Source: Thiovibrio sp964588325
GTDB lineage: Bacteria; Desulfobacterota; Desulfobulbia; Desulfobulbales; Desulfurivibrionaceae
Reading direction: 5' to 3'
Assembly: GCA_964588325.1 (NCBI GenBank)
Contig: CAZPOR010000008.1
Coordinates: 62,001-126,000, forward strand
DNA length: 64,000 bases
The notes beneath the pieces were generated by a model. The model made no database searches. It saw nothing but the letters and a program-made list of their open reading frames with translations, and was not told where the DNA came from. The position numbers and the translations under genes were made by a program. The stretch's first letter is position 1, and every line of letters starts with the position of its first letter. Positions 20,369 to 28,916 of the stretch are shown in pieces.

Positions 20369-20971
20369 ATGACCGTTCTCCTCCACCTCTGTTGCGGCCC
20401 CTGCACCATCTTTCCCCTCGCCGCCCTGCGGAAACAGGGGGTTGCCGTGCAGGGCTATTTCCATAACCCCAACATCCATCCCTTCCGGGAATTCAAGCAG
20501 CGGCTCGCCACCCTGGAAGATCTGGCGCGCCGGACCTCTCTGTCCGTGGAGTACGAACGGGAATACGGCCTCAGGGAATACCTGCGCCGGGTGGTTTTCC
20601 ACGAAGAGGATCGCTGCCCGCTCTGCTACCGGATGCGCCTTGAGGCAACGGCAAAAAAAGCCAGGGAAACCGGGGCGGAGGCCTTCAGCACCACCCTGCT
20701 GTACAGCCGCTACCAGCGCCATGAGACTATTCGGGCGCTGGGCGAGGAGCTGGCAACACAATTCGGGGTGCCGTTTTATTACGAGGATTTTCGGCTCGGC
20801 TGGCAGGAAGGGATCGACGCCAGCCTTGAGATGGGACTGTACCGCCAGCCTTACTGCGGCTGCATCTACAGCGAGCAGGAACGTTACGACAAAAAATTCC
20901 GCAGGAACAAGGAAACAGGGGCCAAAACAAGAATGGGCCTTCCCCGGCAAACAGGGAAAGCCCCAGCATAA
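20369..20971 (+). CDS. queH: Epoxyqueuosine reductase QueH
   Basis: The 200-residue product matches QueH (DUF208), the cobalamin-independent reductase that converts epoxyqueuosine to queuosine in tRNA. It has the N-terminal LHLCCGPC motif, the RCPLCYRMRL motif near residue 90, and the C-terminal PYCGCIYSEQER; these cysteines hold a 4Fe-4S cluster and a second iron site in the family. The gene starts nine bases after the sigma-54 activator with AGAGGCAGGCC upstream, so the two share a transcript. Confidence 0.94.
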   Translation: MTVLLHLCCGPCTIFPLAALRKQGVAVQGYFHNPNIHPFREFKQRLATLEDLARRTSLSVEYEREYGLREYLRRVVFHEEDRCPLCYRMRLEATAKKARETGAEAFSTTLLYSRYQRHETIRALGEELATQFGVPFYYEDFRLGWQEGIDASLEMGLYRQPYCGCIYSEQERYDKKFRRNKETGAKTRMGLPRQTGKAPA

Positions 20972-20994
20972 GAAACAGCAGTGCGCCGGAGGCC

Positions 20995-21822
20995 CTATTC
21001 CTTGGCCGCCCCCGCGCTGCCGCTGCCACCGGGCAGAATGCCGAAGGCGGAGGTAAAGGACTGCCAGTCCGGCAGCGAGATCGTGGGCACAAAACGACGC
21101 CAGGTTTTCTCAATGCCCTTGCCGGACTTCAACTGAGCCAAGAGCTCGGTGGCCTGGGGCTTGACGCTGGCCTCGGGATAGGTGGCAAGCAGATATTCAA
21201 GCCGCCCCTGGGCCTGTTTGTCTTCCTCGGTCCGCACATAGAAGGTGGCAACGGAAAACTCATGCTGGGCCAGAAAATCGCGCGCGGCCCGAATCCGGGC
21301 CGAAGCCTCCACGAAATAAGGGGACTGAGGATAGGCGCGATTCAATCGCCCAAAGGCCTGCACCGCGTTCTGGGCGTTGCCGGGATCCCGGTCATGGGTT
21401 CCGATCTGACTGTAATAACACATGCCGATCTGGAACAAAACATAGGGAACCGCCTCGTTGGTCGGATGGTTGGCCTCGAACTCTTCGTACAGGGTCTTGG
21501 CTTCGCTGAACTTGTCCATGTAATAATTGGAATCGGCGGCCTTCAGTTCGGCCAGCAGCGCCACATCGCTGAAGGGAAACCGGTCTTTTATCTCCACGAA
21601 ACGTTTCAAGGCCGCGCTGTATTTCCCGCGGTTGAAGTCGGCCATCCCCTCCATGGCCAGGGCTTCCGGGGTTTCCTGCGTCGCAGATCCCTCGCCAAAA
21701 CCAACCCAGCCCAGCATGGTGTCAAGAGTCGCACAGCCGCTGAGCCCGACGGCCGGGACAATCATGGCAAGAGCCAGAACACAGGTCCGAAAAAACCGAC
21801 TATTCCGTTGTGAAAAAATCAT
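20995..21822 (-). CDS. bamD: Outer-membrane assembly lipoprotein BamD
   Basis: The ~275-residue product has a lipoprotein signal with lipobox LSGC, followed by the BamD tetratricopeptide array: GMADFNRGKYSAALKRF, SDVALLAELKAADSNYYMDKF, PYVLFQIGMCYY and the Phe-rich FGRLNRAYPQSPYF segment. It anchors the BAM complex that inserts beta-barrel proteins in the outer membrane. The start at MIFSQRN is chosen because the signal peptide begins there; upstream ATG and TTG codons remain possible. It is convergent with queH and ends 23 bases after it. Confidence 0.9.
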   Translation of the reverse strand: MIFSQRNSRFFRTCVLALAMIVPAVGLSGCATLDTMLGWVGFGEGSATQETPEALAMEGMADFNRGKYSAALKRFVEIKDRFPFSDVALLAELKAADSNYYMDKFSEAKTLYEEFEANHPTNEAVPYVLFQIGMCYYSQIGTHDRDPGNAQNAVQAFGRLNRAYPQSPYFVEASARIRAARDFLAQHEFSVATFYVRTEEDKQAQGRLEYLLATYPEASVKPQATELLAQLKSGKGIEKTWRRFVPTISLPDWQSFTSAFGILPGGSGSAGAAKE

Positions 21823-21855
21823 GTCCCGCTCATCCATTTCAACCAAAAGAGAAAA

Positions 21856-21879
21856 GGCCCGGCATACTCGACCCGGGCC
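21856..21879 (-). terminator. Terminator of trxA
   Basis: A seven-pair stem GGCCCGG / CCGGGCC with a ten-base loop is followed on the minus strand by TTTTCTCTTTT. It lies 29 bases after the stop of the thioredoxin gene. Confidence 0.85.
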
Positions 21880-21908
21880 AGAAAACCATCATGAAATCAC
21901 GCCGGGGA

Positions 21909-22238
21909 CTAAAGAGCCTTTTCGATCATGGCCTTGAGCTGCTGCTTGCCCACCGCGCCGGTCACCTGGTCGGCAACCTCCCCCCCCTTGAAAAGAATCA
22001 GGGTGGGAATGGCCCGGATTCCGTATTTACCGGGAGTAACAGGGTTATCATCGACATTCATCTTGCCGATCTTGACCTTGCCCTCGAACTCGGCGGCCAG
22101 ATCATCAATCACCGGGCCGATCGCCTTGCAGGGTCCGCACCACGGTGCCCAAAAATCCAAGAGAAAGGGGGTCTCGGACTGCAGGGCTTTTGCGCTGAAA
22201 TCGCCGTCGGAAACCTGGATAACCTTGTCACTCGCCAT
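21909..22238 (-). CDS. trxA: Thioredoxin
   Basis: The 109-residue product is a classic thioredoxin with active site WAPWCGPCK near residue 30, the cis-proline loop IRAIPTLILF and FKGGE following. It reduces disulfides in cytoplasmic proteins. The length equals that of E. coli Trx. GGAGAAAATT precedes the start. It is transcribed alone and ends in its own terminator. Confidence 0.97.
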   Translation of the reverse strand: MASDKVIQVSDGDFSAKALQSETPFLLDFWAPWCGPCKAIGPVIDDLAAEFEGKVKIGKMNVDDNPVTPGKYGIRAIPTLILFKGGEVADQVTGAVGKQQLKAMIEKAL

Positions 22239-22410
22239 AATTTTCTCCTTTTATTTCATGGGGATAATTGTATTCAGAGTATAGTGGCTTCATCTTACAA
22301 AGGGAACCGGGCGCTGACAAGGAAAATCTTGTCTGTTCCCGCTTCCCCGCCGCGAGAGAAAAGGGCAAAAGCCGCACCTCCTTCTTGACAACCGACAGGC
22401 AGTCGCTATT

Positions 22411-22680
22411 ATGGGTATCATCATGCGTACACGAACCTGTCCCTTCTGCAAGGAAGACATCCATTCCCAGGCCCTGGCCTGCCGCTATTGCACCAGAGAC
22501 CTGCCGCCTTTGGCCCGACAACGCCACAGGAAAAACTCCCCTGGCTGGCTGGCGGCGATCGCCGCGGCGGGAATTATCGTCAGCGGCGCGGCCTTTCTCG
22601 CCGTCGAGTTTCTGCGAGAACGGAAAAACTGGCTCACGGACCAGCCCCGGCGACCAGCACCGCAAACCCGGCCTGACTGA
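22411..22680 (+). CDS. Small zinc-ribbon membrane protein
   Basis: The product of 85-89 residues has an N-terminal zinc ribbon (CPFCKEDI...ALACRYCTRDL), one membrane helix (GWLAAIAAAGIIVSGAAFLAV) and a short basic tail. Similar small proteins with CPFCKE...CRYC ribbons occur widely and their role is unknown. Two starts (22411 and 22423) are equally plausible; neither has a clear ribosome site. Its last 47 bases overlap the convergent methyltransferase gene. Confidence 0.65.
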   Translation: MGIIMRTRTCPFCKEDIHSQALACRYCTRDLPPLARQRHRKNSPGWLAAIAAAGIIVSGAAFLAVEFLRERKNWLTDQPRRPAPQTRPD

Positions 22681-23296
22681 CCAGCCCGGGCCGGGAGTGC
22701 TCCATCTCCCCCAACACATCCGGCGATTGCATCAGAGTGGAGCGTCTTTCCTCCACCACAAACCCACACTCGGCCAGACACCGCTCCGCCTCACTCGGAT
22801 CATACAATGTGGCATGTTGATAGAACGGATGCCCCTCCTGCTTTTTTTTCCGGAGCATTCTCCCCCACGGGCTGTCGGCCGCAATGAGACCCAGCACCAG
22901 ATGCCCGCCGGGCTTGAGCACCCGCCTGCACTCGCGCAGCACCAGGCTGGGATCGGCCAGAAAACAAAAGGTGAAGAGCAGCAGCACCGTTCGCAGGCTC
23001 TGGCTGGCGTAGGGCAATGCCTCTCCCACAGCCTGACTCACCAGCACCCCCCGTTTTTTGGCAAACGCCAGCGGAGCAAAGGCCGGGTCAATGCCCAATT
23101 CCACGCCCAGGGCCTCGGCAAAGCGGCCCGGACCAACGCCGATCTCAAGCTTCGGGCTCAAAAGGGGCGTAACCAGCTCTTGCAGGGCGGCGCGTTCAAT
23201 GGCAAAGAGCAGGCTCTCCTCAAACCAGGCGTCATACTCTCCGGCCCGTTCATCAAAGACCCGGGCGGCCTGCCGCCAGGACGTCTTTTTTCCCAT
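22634..23296 (-). CDS. Class I SAM-dependent methyltransferase
   Basis: The 220-residue product has the SAM-binding core with the motif I variant LEIGVGPGRFAEAL near residue 50, a motif II acid in ELGIDPA, and RVLKPGGHLVLGLI near residue 130 typical of UbiE/BioC-like enzymes. The substrate is not evident. The extreme C-terminus is Gly/Ala-rich. Codon use is like its neighbours. It is convergent with the zinc-ribbon gene. Confidence 0.88.
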   Translation of the reverse strand: MGKKTSWRQAARVFDERAGEYDAWFEESLLFAIERAALQELVTPLLSPKLEIGVGPGRFAEALGVELGIDPAFAPLAFAKKRGVLVSQAVGEALPYASQSLRTVLLLFTFCFLADPSLVLRECRRVLKPGGHLVLGLIAADSPWGRMLRKKKQEGHPFYQHATLYDPSEAERCLAECGFVVEERRSTLMQSPDVLGEMEHSRPGLVSQAGFAVLVAGAGP

Positions 23297-23310
23297 CCTG
23301 CCCTCCCAAT

Positions 23311-23341
23311 CCTTGAACCTTTAACCTTGGACCTTGGACCT
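23311..23341. repeat. Short tandem repeat of ACCTTGGA-like units
   Basis: The bases read CCTTGAACCTTTAACCTTGG then ACCTTGGACCTG, i.e. near-copies of an eight-base unit (ACCTTGGA or a one-base variant). It lies in the short gap between the methyltransferase and metF genes and may be a slipped-strand repeat. Confidence 0.6.
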
Positions 23342-23446
23342 GTCCCTCTGGCCCGGTTGTTTCTTTTTCTTGAAATAATGGTTATGGTTACTTGCATTCG
23401 CTCCTGCTGAGCAAGAAAAAAATCATCCACCCGGACACCCCTGCCC

Positions 23447-24982
23447 ATGCTGGCCGAAAAAAAATCCCCCTTCCGGCAATCGCTCCTCAACCCCGCCCAA
23501 TTCACCGTCACCCTCGAACTGGTGCCCAGCCGGGGAGGGCACAGCCGGGAACATGACCGCACCCTGGAACTGGCCGGGAAGCTGGCTTGCGACCCGCGCA
23601 TCCAGGCGGTGAGCATCACCGAAAACGCCGGGGGCCAAGCCGCCTTGTCGCCGGAGGTTCTGGGCCGCGAGATCCAGACCATGGGCCTTGATGTCATTGT
23701 TCATTTTTCCAGCAAGGACAAGAACCGCAACCAGATGGAGAGCCTGCTCTTTGCCTGGGACCGCCTGGGCATCCGCGACCTGCTGGTGATCACCGGCGAT
23801 TATCCGCAGGAAGGCTACCAGGGGTTTCCCAAACCGGTCTTCGACCTGGGTTCGGTGCATGTCCTGGACCTCATCTCCCGGATGAACAAGGGCAACTACG
23901 GCCCGGACCGGGGAAAGGGCGCGATCCAGCCCACCTCGTTTCTCATGGGCGTGGCCCTCTCCCCCTTCAAGCGGCTGGAACCGGAGCTGCTGATGCAGTA
24001 CGCCAAACTCCACCGCAAGGCCGAGCAAGGCGCGGACTATATCATCACCCAGGTCGGCTACGACGCCCGCAAGTTCCACGAAGTGCTCCAGTATGTCCGG
24101 CAAAACCGGCTGAACCTGCCGGTGCTGGGCAATGTCTTTGTTCCCAACCTCACGGTGGCCAATCTCATGCACACCGGGAAAATCCCCGGCTGCATCATTA
24201 CCGACAGGCTGCACGGTGAAATACGCCGCGAAGCCGCAAGCCCGGACAAGGGCAAACACGCCCGGCTGTTGCGGGGGGCAAAGCTGCTGGCCATTCTCAA
24301 AGGGCTAGGCTATGCGGGCGCCCATCTCGGCGGGCCTGGGCTCACCTATGACAACATCGATTTTCTCCTCACCACCGCTGATTCCCTTGCCGGGAAATGG
24401 CAGGAACTGGCGGAGGAAATGAACTACTGGCACCCGGACGGTTTTTATCTCTACAAAAAGGATGAAAACACCGGCCTCAACACCAGTGAACCCGCGCCCC
24501 GCGCAAAGGAACAGGCAGGGTTGCAGATCAACTACCGGATGGCCCGGCTCGTCCACAACCTGGCCTTTACCCAAAAGGCGCCCCTCTACCCGGCGTGCAA
24601 AAAAATCTGTCTCGCCCTGGAAGGCGGCGGGCTGGATAACAGCCTCACCCACCTGGAACACGTGACCAAGTTTCTCCTCTTCGGCTGCCAGAACTGCGGG
24701 GATTGCACCCTGGGCGACCTCGCCTTTGTCTGCCCGCAATCCGGCTGCGCCAAATACCTGCTGAACGGCCCCTGCGGCGGCAGCCGCGACGGCTGGTGCG
24801 AGGTGTACCCCGGCAAAAAGCGTTGCCTCTATGTGCGCATCTACGAACGTCTCGCCGCCTGCGGTCTGCCGGAATCCATGCAAAATGGTTTTGTCCCCCC
24901 GCGCAACTGGGCGCTCAACAACACCTCCTCTTGGCTCAATTTTTTCCGGGGGTTGGACCACGCCGGGGAAAGCCAAAAATAG
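23447..24982 (+). CDS. metF: MetF-type methylene-tetrahydrofolate reductase with MetV-like C-terminus
   Basis: The 511-residue product combines a MetF barrel (~1-300; TLELVPSRGG, AVSITENAGG, LLVITGDYPQEG, QVGYDARKF, PVLGNVFV) with a C-terminal cysteine domain (~415-475). Its cysteines have the spacing C-x2-C-x2-C-x8-C-x4-C-x8-C-x7-C-x7-C, identical to that in the separate MetV-like protein at 28913. MetF reduces methylene-THF to methyl-THF in the reductive acetyl-CoA (Wood-Ljungdahl) branch; the MetV-like domain may hold Fe-S or zinc and receive electrons. A weak ribosome site precedes the ATG. The gene stands alone, 3 kb before the MvhD/MetV genes. Confidence 0.92.
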   Translation: MLAEKKSPFRQSLLNPAQFTVTLELVPSRGGHSREHDRTLELAGKLACDPRIQAVSITENAGGQAALSPEVLGREIQTMGLDVIVHFSSKDKNRNQMESLLFAWDRLGIRDLLVITGDYPQEGYQGFPKPVFDLGSVHVLDLISRMNKGNYGPDRGKGAIQPTSFLMGVALSPFKRLEPELLMQYAKLHRKAEQGADYIITQVGYDARKFHEVLQYVRQNRLNLPVLGNVFVPNLTVANLMHTGKIPGCIITDRLHGEIRREAASPDKGKHARLLRGAKLLAILKGLGYAGAHLGGPGLTYDNIDFLLTTADSLAGKWQELAEEMNYWHPDGFYLYKKDENTGLNTSEPAPRAKEQAGLQINYRMARLVHNLAFTQKAPLYPACKKICLALEGGGLDNSLTHLEHVTKFLLFGCQNCGDCTLGDLAFVCPQSGCAKYLLNGPCGGSRDGWCEVYPGKKRCLYVRIYERLAACGLPESMQNGFVPPRNWALNNTSSWLNFFRGLDHAGESQK

Positions 24983-25078
24983 CCCCGACAAAAAAACATT
25001 TCCCATCCATATAAAAGGGGGTATATTTTCTCCTTTTTTCCGGATGGACGGCAAGCACATCAGAAGGAACGAAACGCC

Positions 25079-26533
25079 ATGACATACTCAGACGCATCAC
25101 GCCCCAAGGACGAATGCGGCGTTTGTGGAATTTTCGGCCATGAGGACGCGGCCAAGCTCACCTACTTCGGCCTCTACGCCCTCCAGCATCGCGGCCAGGA
25201 GTCCGCCGGCATCGTGGCCAGCGACGGCAGCCAGGTATCCCTGCACAAGGGAATGGGCTTGGTGCACGAGGTTTTCAGCGAATCCACCCTGCAGGGGCTG
25301 AAAGGCCACCTCACCGTGGGCCATGTCCGCTACTCCACCACCGGCGCCTCTAACATCATCAATGCCCAGCCCTTCACCGCCACCCACCAGGGCTGCACCG
25401 TGGCCGTGGCCCACAACGGCAACCTGGTCAATATCCGCTCCCTGCGCAACGAGCTGGAGAAAAAGGGTTCCATCTTCCAGTCCACCATGGACAGCGAGGT
25501 GGTTGTCCATCTGCTCGCCCGCTGCTCCCATCTCGGCCTGGAAAAAGCGCTCATCGACACCTTCGAGTCCATCAAGGGCGCCTACTCCATCCTGCTCATG
25601 ACCGAGGACAAGCTCATCGCCGTGCGCGATCCCGGCGGCTTCAGGCCGCTGTGTCTGGGTAAACTCAACAACGGCGGCTTCATCGTCGCCTCGGAAACCT
25701 GCGCCCTCGACCTGGTCGAGGCCCAGTATGTCCGCGACATCGAGCCCGGCGAAATCCTGATCATCGACCGCGACGGCCAGCGCTCCCTGCGCCTGGATAC
25801 CAGCCAGCGGCTCAGCCTCTGCATCTTCGAGCAGGTCTATTTCGCCCGGCCCGACAGCGACATCTTCGGCAAGAACGTCTACCAGAGCCGCAAGCGCATG
25901 GGCGAGATCCTGGCCCGCGAATGCACAATCGACGCTGATTTCGTCATGCCCTTTCCCGATTCCGGAAACTATGCGGCCATCGGCTTTTCCCAGGCCTCGG
26001 GCATCCCGCTGGAAATGGGGGTTATCCGCAACCATTACGTGGGCCGCACCTTTATCCAGCCCACCCAGTCCATGCGCGATTTCTCGGTGCGGGTCAAGCT
26101 GAACCCCATCCGCACCTTTCTCAAAGACAAGCGGGTCATCATCCTGGACGATTCCATCATCCGGGGCACCACCGGCCGCTCCAGGGTCAAATCCCTGCGC
26201 GAAGCCGGGGTAAAAGAGGTCCACATGCTGATCAGTTGCCCGCCCACCCGGAACCCCTGCTATTACGGGATCGACTTTCCCTCGGGCGGCGAACTCATCG
26301 CCAACAAGAAAACCGTTGACGAGATCCGCGATTATCTCGGCCTTGACTCCCTCTACTACCTCAGCCTCGAGGGGTTGATCGAAGCCTGCGGCGGTCCGCC
26401 GGAGAGCTATTGCAAGGCGTGCTTCGACGGCGATTACCCGGTGGAGCCGGACAAGGATTTCTGCAAGCTTCTCCTTGGCACCAGAAACGCCTGCCAGTCC
26501 ACGGGCAAAAAAGAGGAATCCCCAGACCGATGA
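25079..26533 (+). CDS. purF: Amidophosphoribosyltransferase PurF
   Basis: The 484-residue product has a short propeptide ending before the catalytic cysteine in DECGVCGIFGH, a class II glutamine amidotransferase domain (~10-240; VGHVRYSTTG, VAHNGNLVN), and a phosphoribosyltransferase domain with VIILDDSIIRGTT. Cysteines at CIFEQVYFARPDS and in the C-terminal region fit the Fe-S form of the B. subtilis type. It catalyses the first committed step of purine synthesis. Its TGA overlaps the ATG of kdsD (ATGA). Confidence 0.96.
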   Translation: MTYSDASRPKDECGVCGIFGHEDAAKLTYFGLYALQHRGQESAGIVASDGSQVSLHKGMGLVHEVFSESTLQGLKGHLTVGHVRYSTTGASNIINAQPFTATHQGCTVAVAHNGNLVNIRSLRNELEKKGSIFQSTMDSEVVVHLLARCSHLGLEKALIDTFESIKGAYSILLMTEDKLIAVRDPGGFRPLCLGKLNNGGFIVASETCALDLVEAQYVRDIEPGEILIIDRDGQRSLRLDTSQRLSLCIFEQVYFARPDSDIFGKNVYQSRKRMGEILARECTIDADFVMPFPDSGNYAAIGFSQASGIPLEMGVIRNHYVGRTFIQPTQSMRDFSVRVKLNPIRTFLKDKRVIILDDSIIRGTTGRSRVKSLREAGVKEVHMLISCPPTRNPCYYGIDFPSGGELIANKKTVDEIRDYLGLDSLYYLSLEGLIEACGGPPESYCKACFDGDYPVEPDKDFCKLLLGTRNACQSTGKKEESPDR

Positions 26534-27501
26534 GCATTGAACAGGCCAAGGAAGTTCTCAGGATCGAGGCGGAAGGCATTACCGCCCTGCTCGAACAGAT
26601 CGACGCCGATTTTGAAAAGGCAGTGGCCATGATCATGGAATGCCCGGCCAGGGTGGTGATCACCGGCATCGGCAAATCCGGGATCATCGGCCAGAAGATC
26701 GCCGCCACCATGAACAGCACCGGCACCCCGGCCCTGTTCCTCCACCCGGTGGAAGCCATGCACGGCGACCTCGGCATGGTGGACCCGCAGGATGTCATCC
26801 TGGCCATCTCCTACAGCGGCGAAACCGCGGAGTTGAGCCTCCTGCTCCCCAATCTCAAGAAACGCGGGGCCAAGATCATTGCCATGACCGGCAACCCTTT
26901 GTCCAGCCTGGCCCGGGGCGCCGATGCGGTCCTCAAGGTCGCGGTGCCCCAGGAGGCCTGCCCCCTGGGGTTGGCCCCCACGGCCAGCACCACCGCCGCC
27001 CTGGCCATGGGCGATGCCCTGGCCGTGGTTTTGCTGAACCTCAAGCAGTTCAAGGAAAGCGATTTCCGGCGCAACCATCCGGCCGGCAGCCTCGGCGAGC
27101 GCCTCAAGGTAAATGTCTCCGAGGTCATGCTCACCGGCGCGGCGATCCCCAAGGTTTCCCAAACAACCAGTCTGCCGGAGGCCATTGCCGAACTGAACGC
27201 CAAGAACCTTGGCGCGGTCCTGATCATGCACGAGGAAGAAATCATCGGCATTCTCACCGATGGCGATCTTCGCCGTTTGCTGAGCCAGAAAGGCGGCAGC
27301 CTGAGCGGACTTCCCCTGGCCGAAGCCATGACCGCCAGGCCTAAAACCATTACCACGGAACTTCTCGCCGCCGATGCCTTGAGCATCATGCAGCGCCACG
27401 AAATCACCTTCCTGGCCGTGACCGATCACCGCGGCAAGCTGGCGGGCGTGCTCCATCTTCAAGATTTGCTGGGCAAGGGGGAGTTCCGGTTTTTGGTGTA
27501 G
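26530..27501 (+). CDS. kdsD: Arabinose-5-phosphate isomerase KdsD
   Basis: The 323-residue product has a SIS sugar isomerase domain (~30-190; VVITGIGKSGIIGQKIA, MHGDLGMV, SYSGETAE) and two CBS domains in the C-terminal third. It converts ribulose-5-phosphate to arabinose-5-phosphate, the first step to the Kdo sugar of lipopolysaccharide, so the cell has a Gram-negative outer membrane. E. coli KdsD has 328 residues. The start overlaps the purF stop by the ATGA arrangement, giving translational coupling. Confidence 0.93.
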   Translation: MSIEQAKEVLRIEAEGITALLEQIDADFEKAVAMIMECPARVVITGIGKSGIIGQKIAATMNSTGTPALFLHPVEAMHGDLGMVDPQDVILAISYSGETAELSLLLPNLKKRGAKIIAMTGNPLSSLARGADAVLKVAVPQEACPLGLAPTASTTAALAMGDALAVVLLNLKQFKESDFRRNHPAGSLGERLKVNVSEVMLTGAAIPKVSQTTSLPEAIAELNAKNLGAVLIMHEEEIIGILTDGDLRRLLSQKGGSLSGLPLAEAMTARPKTITTELLAADALSIMQRHEITFLAVTDHRGKLAGVLHLQDLLGKGEFRFLV

Positions 27502-27859
27502 GGCCGCGATGAGGGGCTCGTGAAAAACCAAAAATAGCGCCACCCCGTCATTCCGGCGAAAGCCGGAGGTAAGGGAGCGGAGCGAGACTCCGATCCAGTG
27601 TTTTTAAATAATTGAGAAAAGCTGGACACCGGTTTTCACCGGTGTGACGATTTTTTTGCGAGGCAAGCGAAGTTGCCGGTTCCGCCGGCCAGCCCCCCGA
27701 AAAACCGCTTATTCCGGTAGATATACCTATTGGGCGGGGCTATTTTTTATGCTACAGTTCCCGACGCTGTTTTGGTTCAATGGGGTCCGCCCCGGACCAA
27801 GCCGAAAGAAATCAATCCGGCGTCCGTTGCCGGATTTCATATTAACGTGAGGCTTTGTT
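27502..27859. other. 358-bp gap with a dispersed repeat and promoter region
   Basis: The gap holds a two-arm CGTCATTCC repeat (27546-27650) and then about 200 bases before the HdrC-like gene. The latter includes an AT-rich segment (27700-27760) suitable for a promoter, and GTGAGG 12 bases before the ATG at 27860. No coding frame is convincing. Confidence 0.5.
27546..27650. repeat. Dispersed CGTCATTCC repeat, expanded two-arm copy
   Basis: The left arm CGTCATTCCGGCGAAAGCCG is followed by a ~25-base insertion (GGTAAGGGAGCGGAGCGAGA) absent from the copies at 7060 and 47703, and the right arm is CTGGACACCGGTTTTCACCG with GTGTGACGA. It lies between kdsD and the HdrC-like gene. Confidence 0.75.
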
Positions 27860-28426
27860 ATGGCAATCTCCAGCAAGGATATCAATTCGGCTTTCAGCGC
27901 CGAGGTAACGGCGATTCCGGGGGGCGAATTCCTGAACCGCTGTTTTTCCTGCGGCGCGTGCAGCGGTATCTGCCCGGTCAGTCAGGCAATCCCCGATTTC
28001 GACCCCCGCAAGATCATCCACATGATCCGCATGGGCTTGAAAGACGCGCTGCTCACATCCGACCTGCTCTGGTTCTGCTCCCGGTGCCGCAGTTGCGTCT
28101 TTGTCTGCCCCCAGGACGTCCGCTTCGCCGAGATCATGGTCGCCCTGCGTCAACTGGCCATGAAGGCAGGCTACATCACCGCCCAGGATCTGCTCGACAA
28201 GGGTAAGGCCGCCTGGGTGGAACGCGATCTCTGCGTCTCCTGCCTCACCTGTGTTCGCGTCTGCCCCTGGCGGATTCCCAAAATCGACGACCAGGGCAAG
28301 GCTGCCATTGATCCCCAGGAATGCCGGGGTTGCGGCATCTGCCCCTCCGAATGCCCGGCCCAGGCCATCCGCTTAAACGAGTCCGAGGATGAGCGACTGA
28401 TCGCCGCCTGCGGCGCAAATAAGTAG
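27860..28426 (+). CDS. HdrC-like iron-sulfur subunit with extra ferredoxin domain
   Basis: The 188-residue product has two HdrC-type cluster motifs (CFSCGACSGICPVS and CSRCRSCVFVCPQD) in its N-terminal half and a second pair (CVSCLTCVRVCPWR and CRGCGICPSECPAQ) in a C-terminal ferredoxin domain, four [4Fe-4S] sites in all. It should pass electrons within the complex formed with the MvhD and MetV products of the next genes. An HdrA flavoprotein, which would be needed for flavin-based bifurcation, is not encoded here. The gene is the first of three in a row. Confidence 0.88.
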   Translation: MAISSKDINSAFSAEVTAIPGGEFLNRCFSCGACSGICPVSQAIPDFDPRKIIHMIRMGLKDALLTSDLLWFCSRCRSCVFVCPQDVRFAEIMVALRQLAMKAGYITAQDLLDKGKAAWVERDLCVSCLTCVRVCPWRIPKIDDQGKAAIDPQECRGCGICPSECPAQAIRLNESEDERLIAACGANK

Positions 28427-28439
28427 CACGGTGAACCCC

Positions 28440-28916
28440 ATGTCCTTTACCCCGAATATCCAAGCATTCTGTTGCCATTACACCTCCCAGCAGACCCTGG
28501 CCGAAGGGCCCCAAGGGTTGCAGGCCGATGGCTTTCCCAAAAGCGTGACCATCCACCGGTTGGTCTGCACCGGCAAGCTTGAGGTCTCCACCCTGCTCAA
28601 GGCCTTTGAAGACGGCGCGGACGGCGTGTATGTGGCCGGATGCCCCCTGGACAAATGCCACAACCTCATGGGCAGCCAGCGGGCCGCCAAACGGGTCGCG
28701 GCCATCAAGAAGGCCCTGGCCGAACTGGGGGTCGAACCGGAACGCATCGAGATGTACCACCTGGAGCGCGGCTTCCACCCCGGCTTTGTCAAGGCTGCCC
28801 AGGAGATGGATGAACGGATTACCAGCATGGGCCCGAGCCCGTTTAAAGCTGAGTTGAGCAGCTTGCCTGCTCAAACGAAACTTATGCCCTCAGGGTGTCA
28901 GGGAGGCGCGAAATGA
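28440..28916 (+). CDS. mvhD: MvhD-like electron transfer subunit
   Basis: The ~158-residue product matches the MvhD family (delta subunit of methyl-viologen-reducing hydrogenase), with the cysteines FCCHYTS, RLVCTGKLEV and GCPLDKCHN that hold a [2Fe-2S] cluster. It links Fe-S donors to heterodisulfide-reductase-like or hydrogenase partners. I use the ATG of MSFTPN (28440); a GTG nine bases earlier is possible. Its last codon overlaps the next gene by ATGA, so these two are translationally coupled. Confidence 0.88.
   Translation: MSFTPNIQAFCCHYTSQQTLAEGPQGLQADGFPKSVTIHRLVCTGKLEVSTLLKAFEDGADGVYVAGCPLDKCHNLMGSQRAAKRVAAIKKALAELGVEPERIEMYHLERGFHPGFVKAAQEMDERITSMGPSPFKAELSSLPAQTKLMPSGCQGGAK

Noticed and set aside
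27644..27850. A 68-residue frame upstream of the HdrC-like gene
   Set aside because: It starts within the dispersed repeat, lacks a ribosome site and has no coherent composition.
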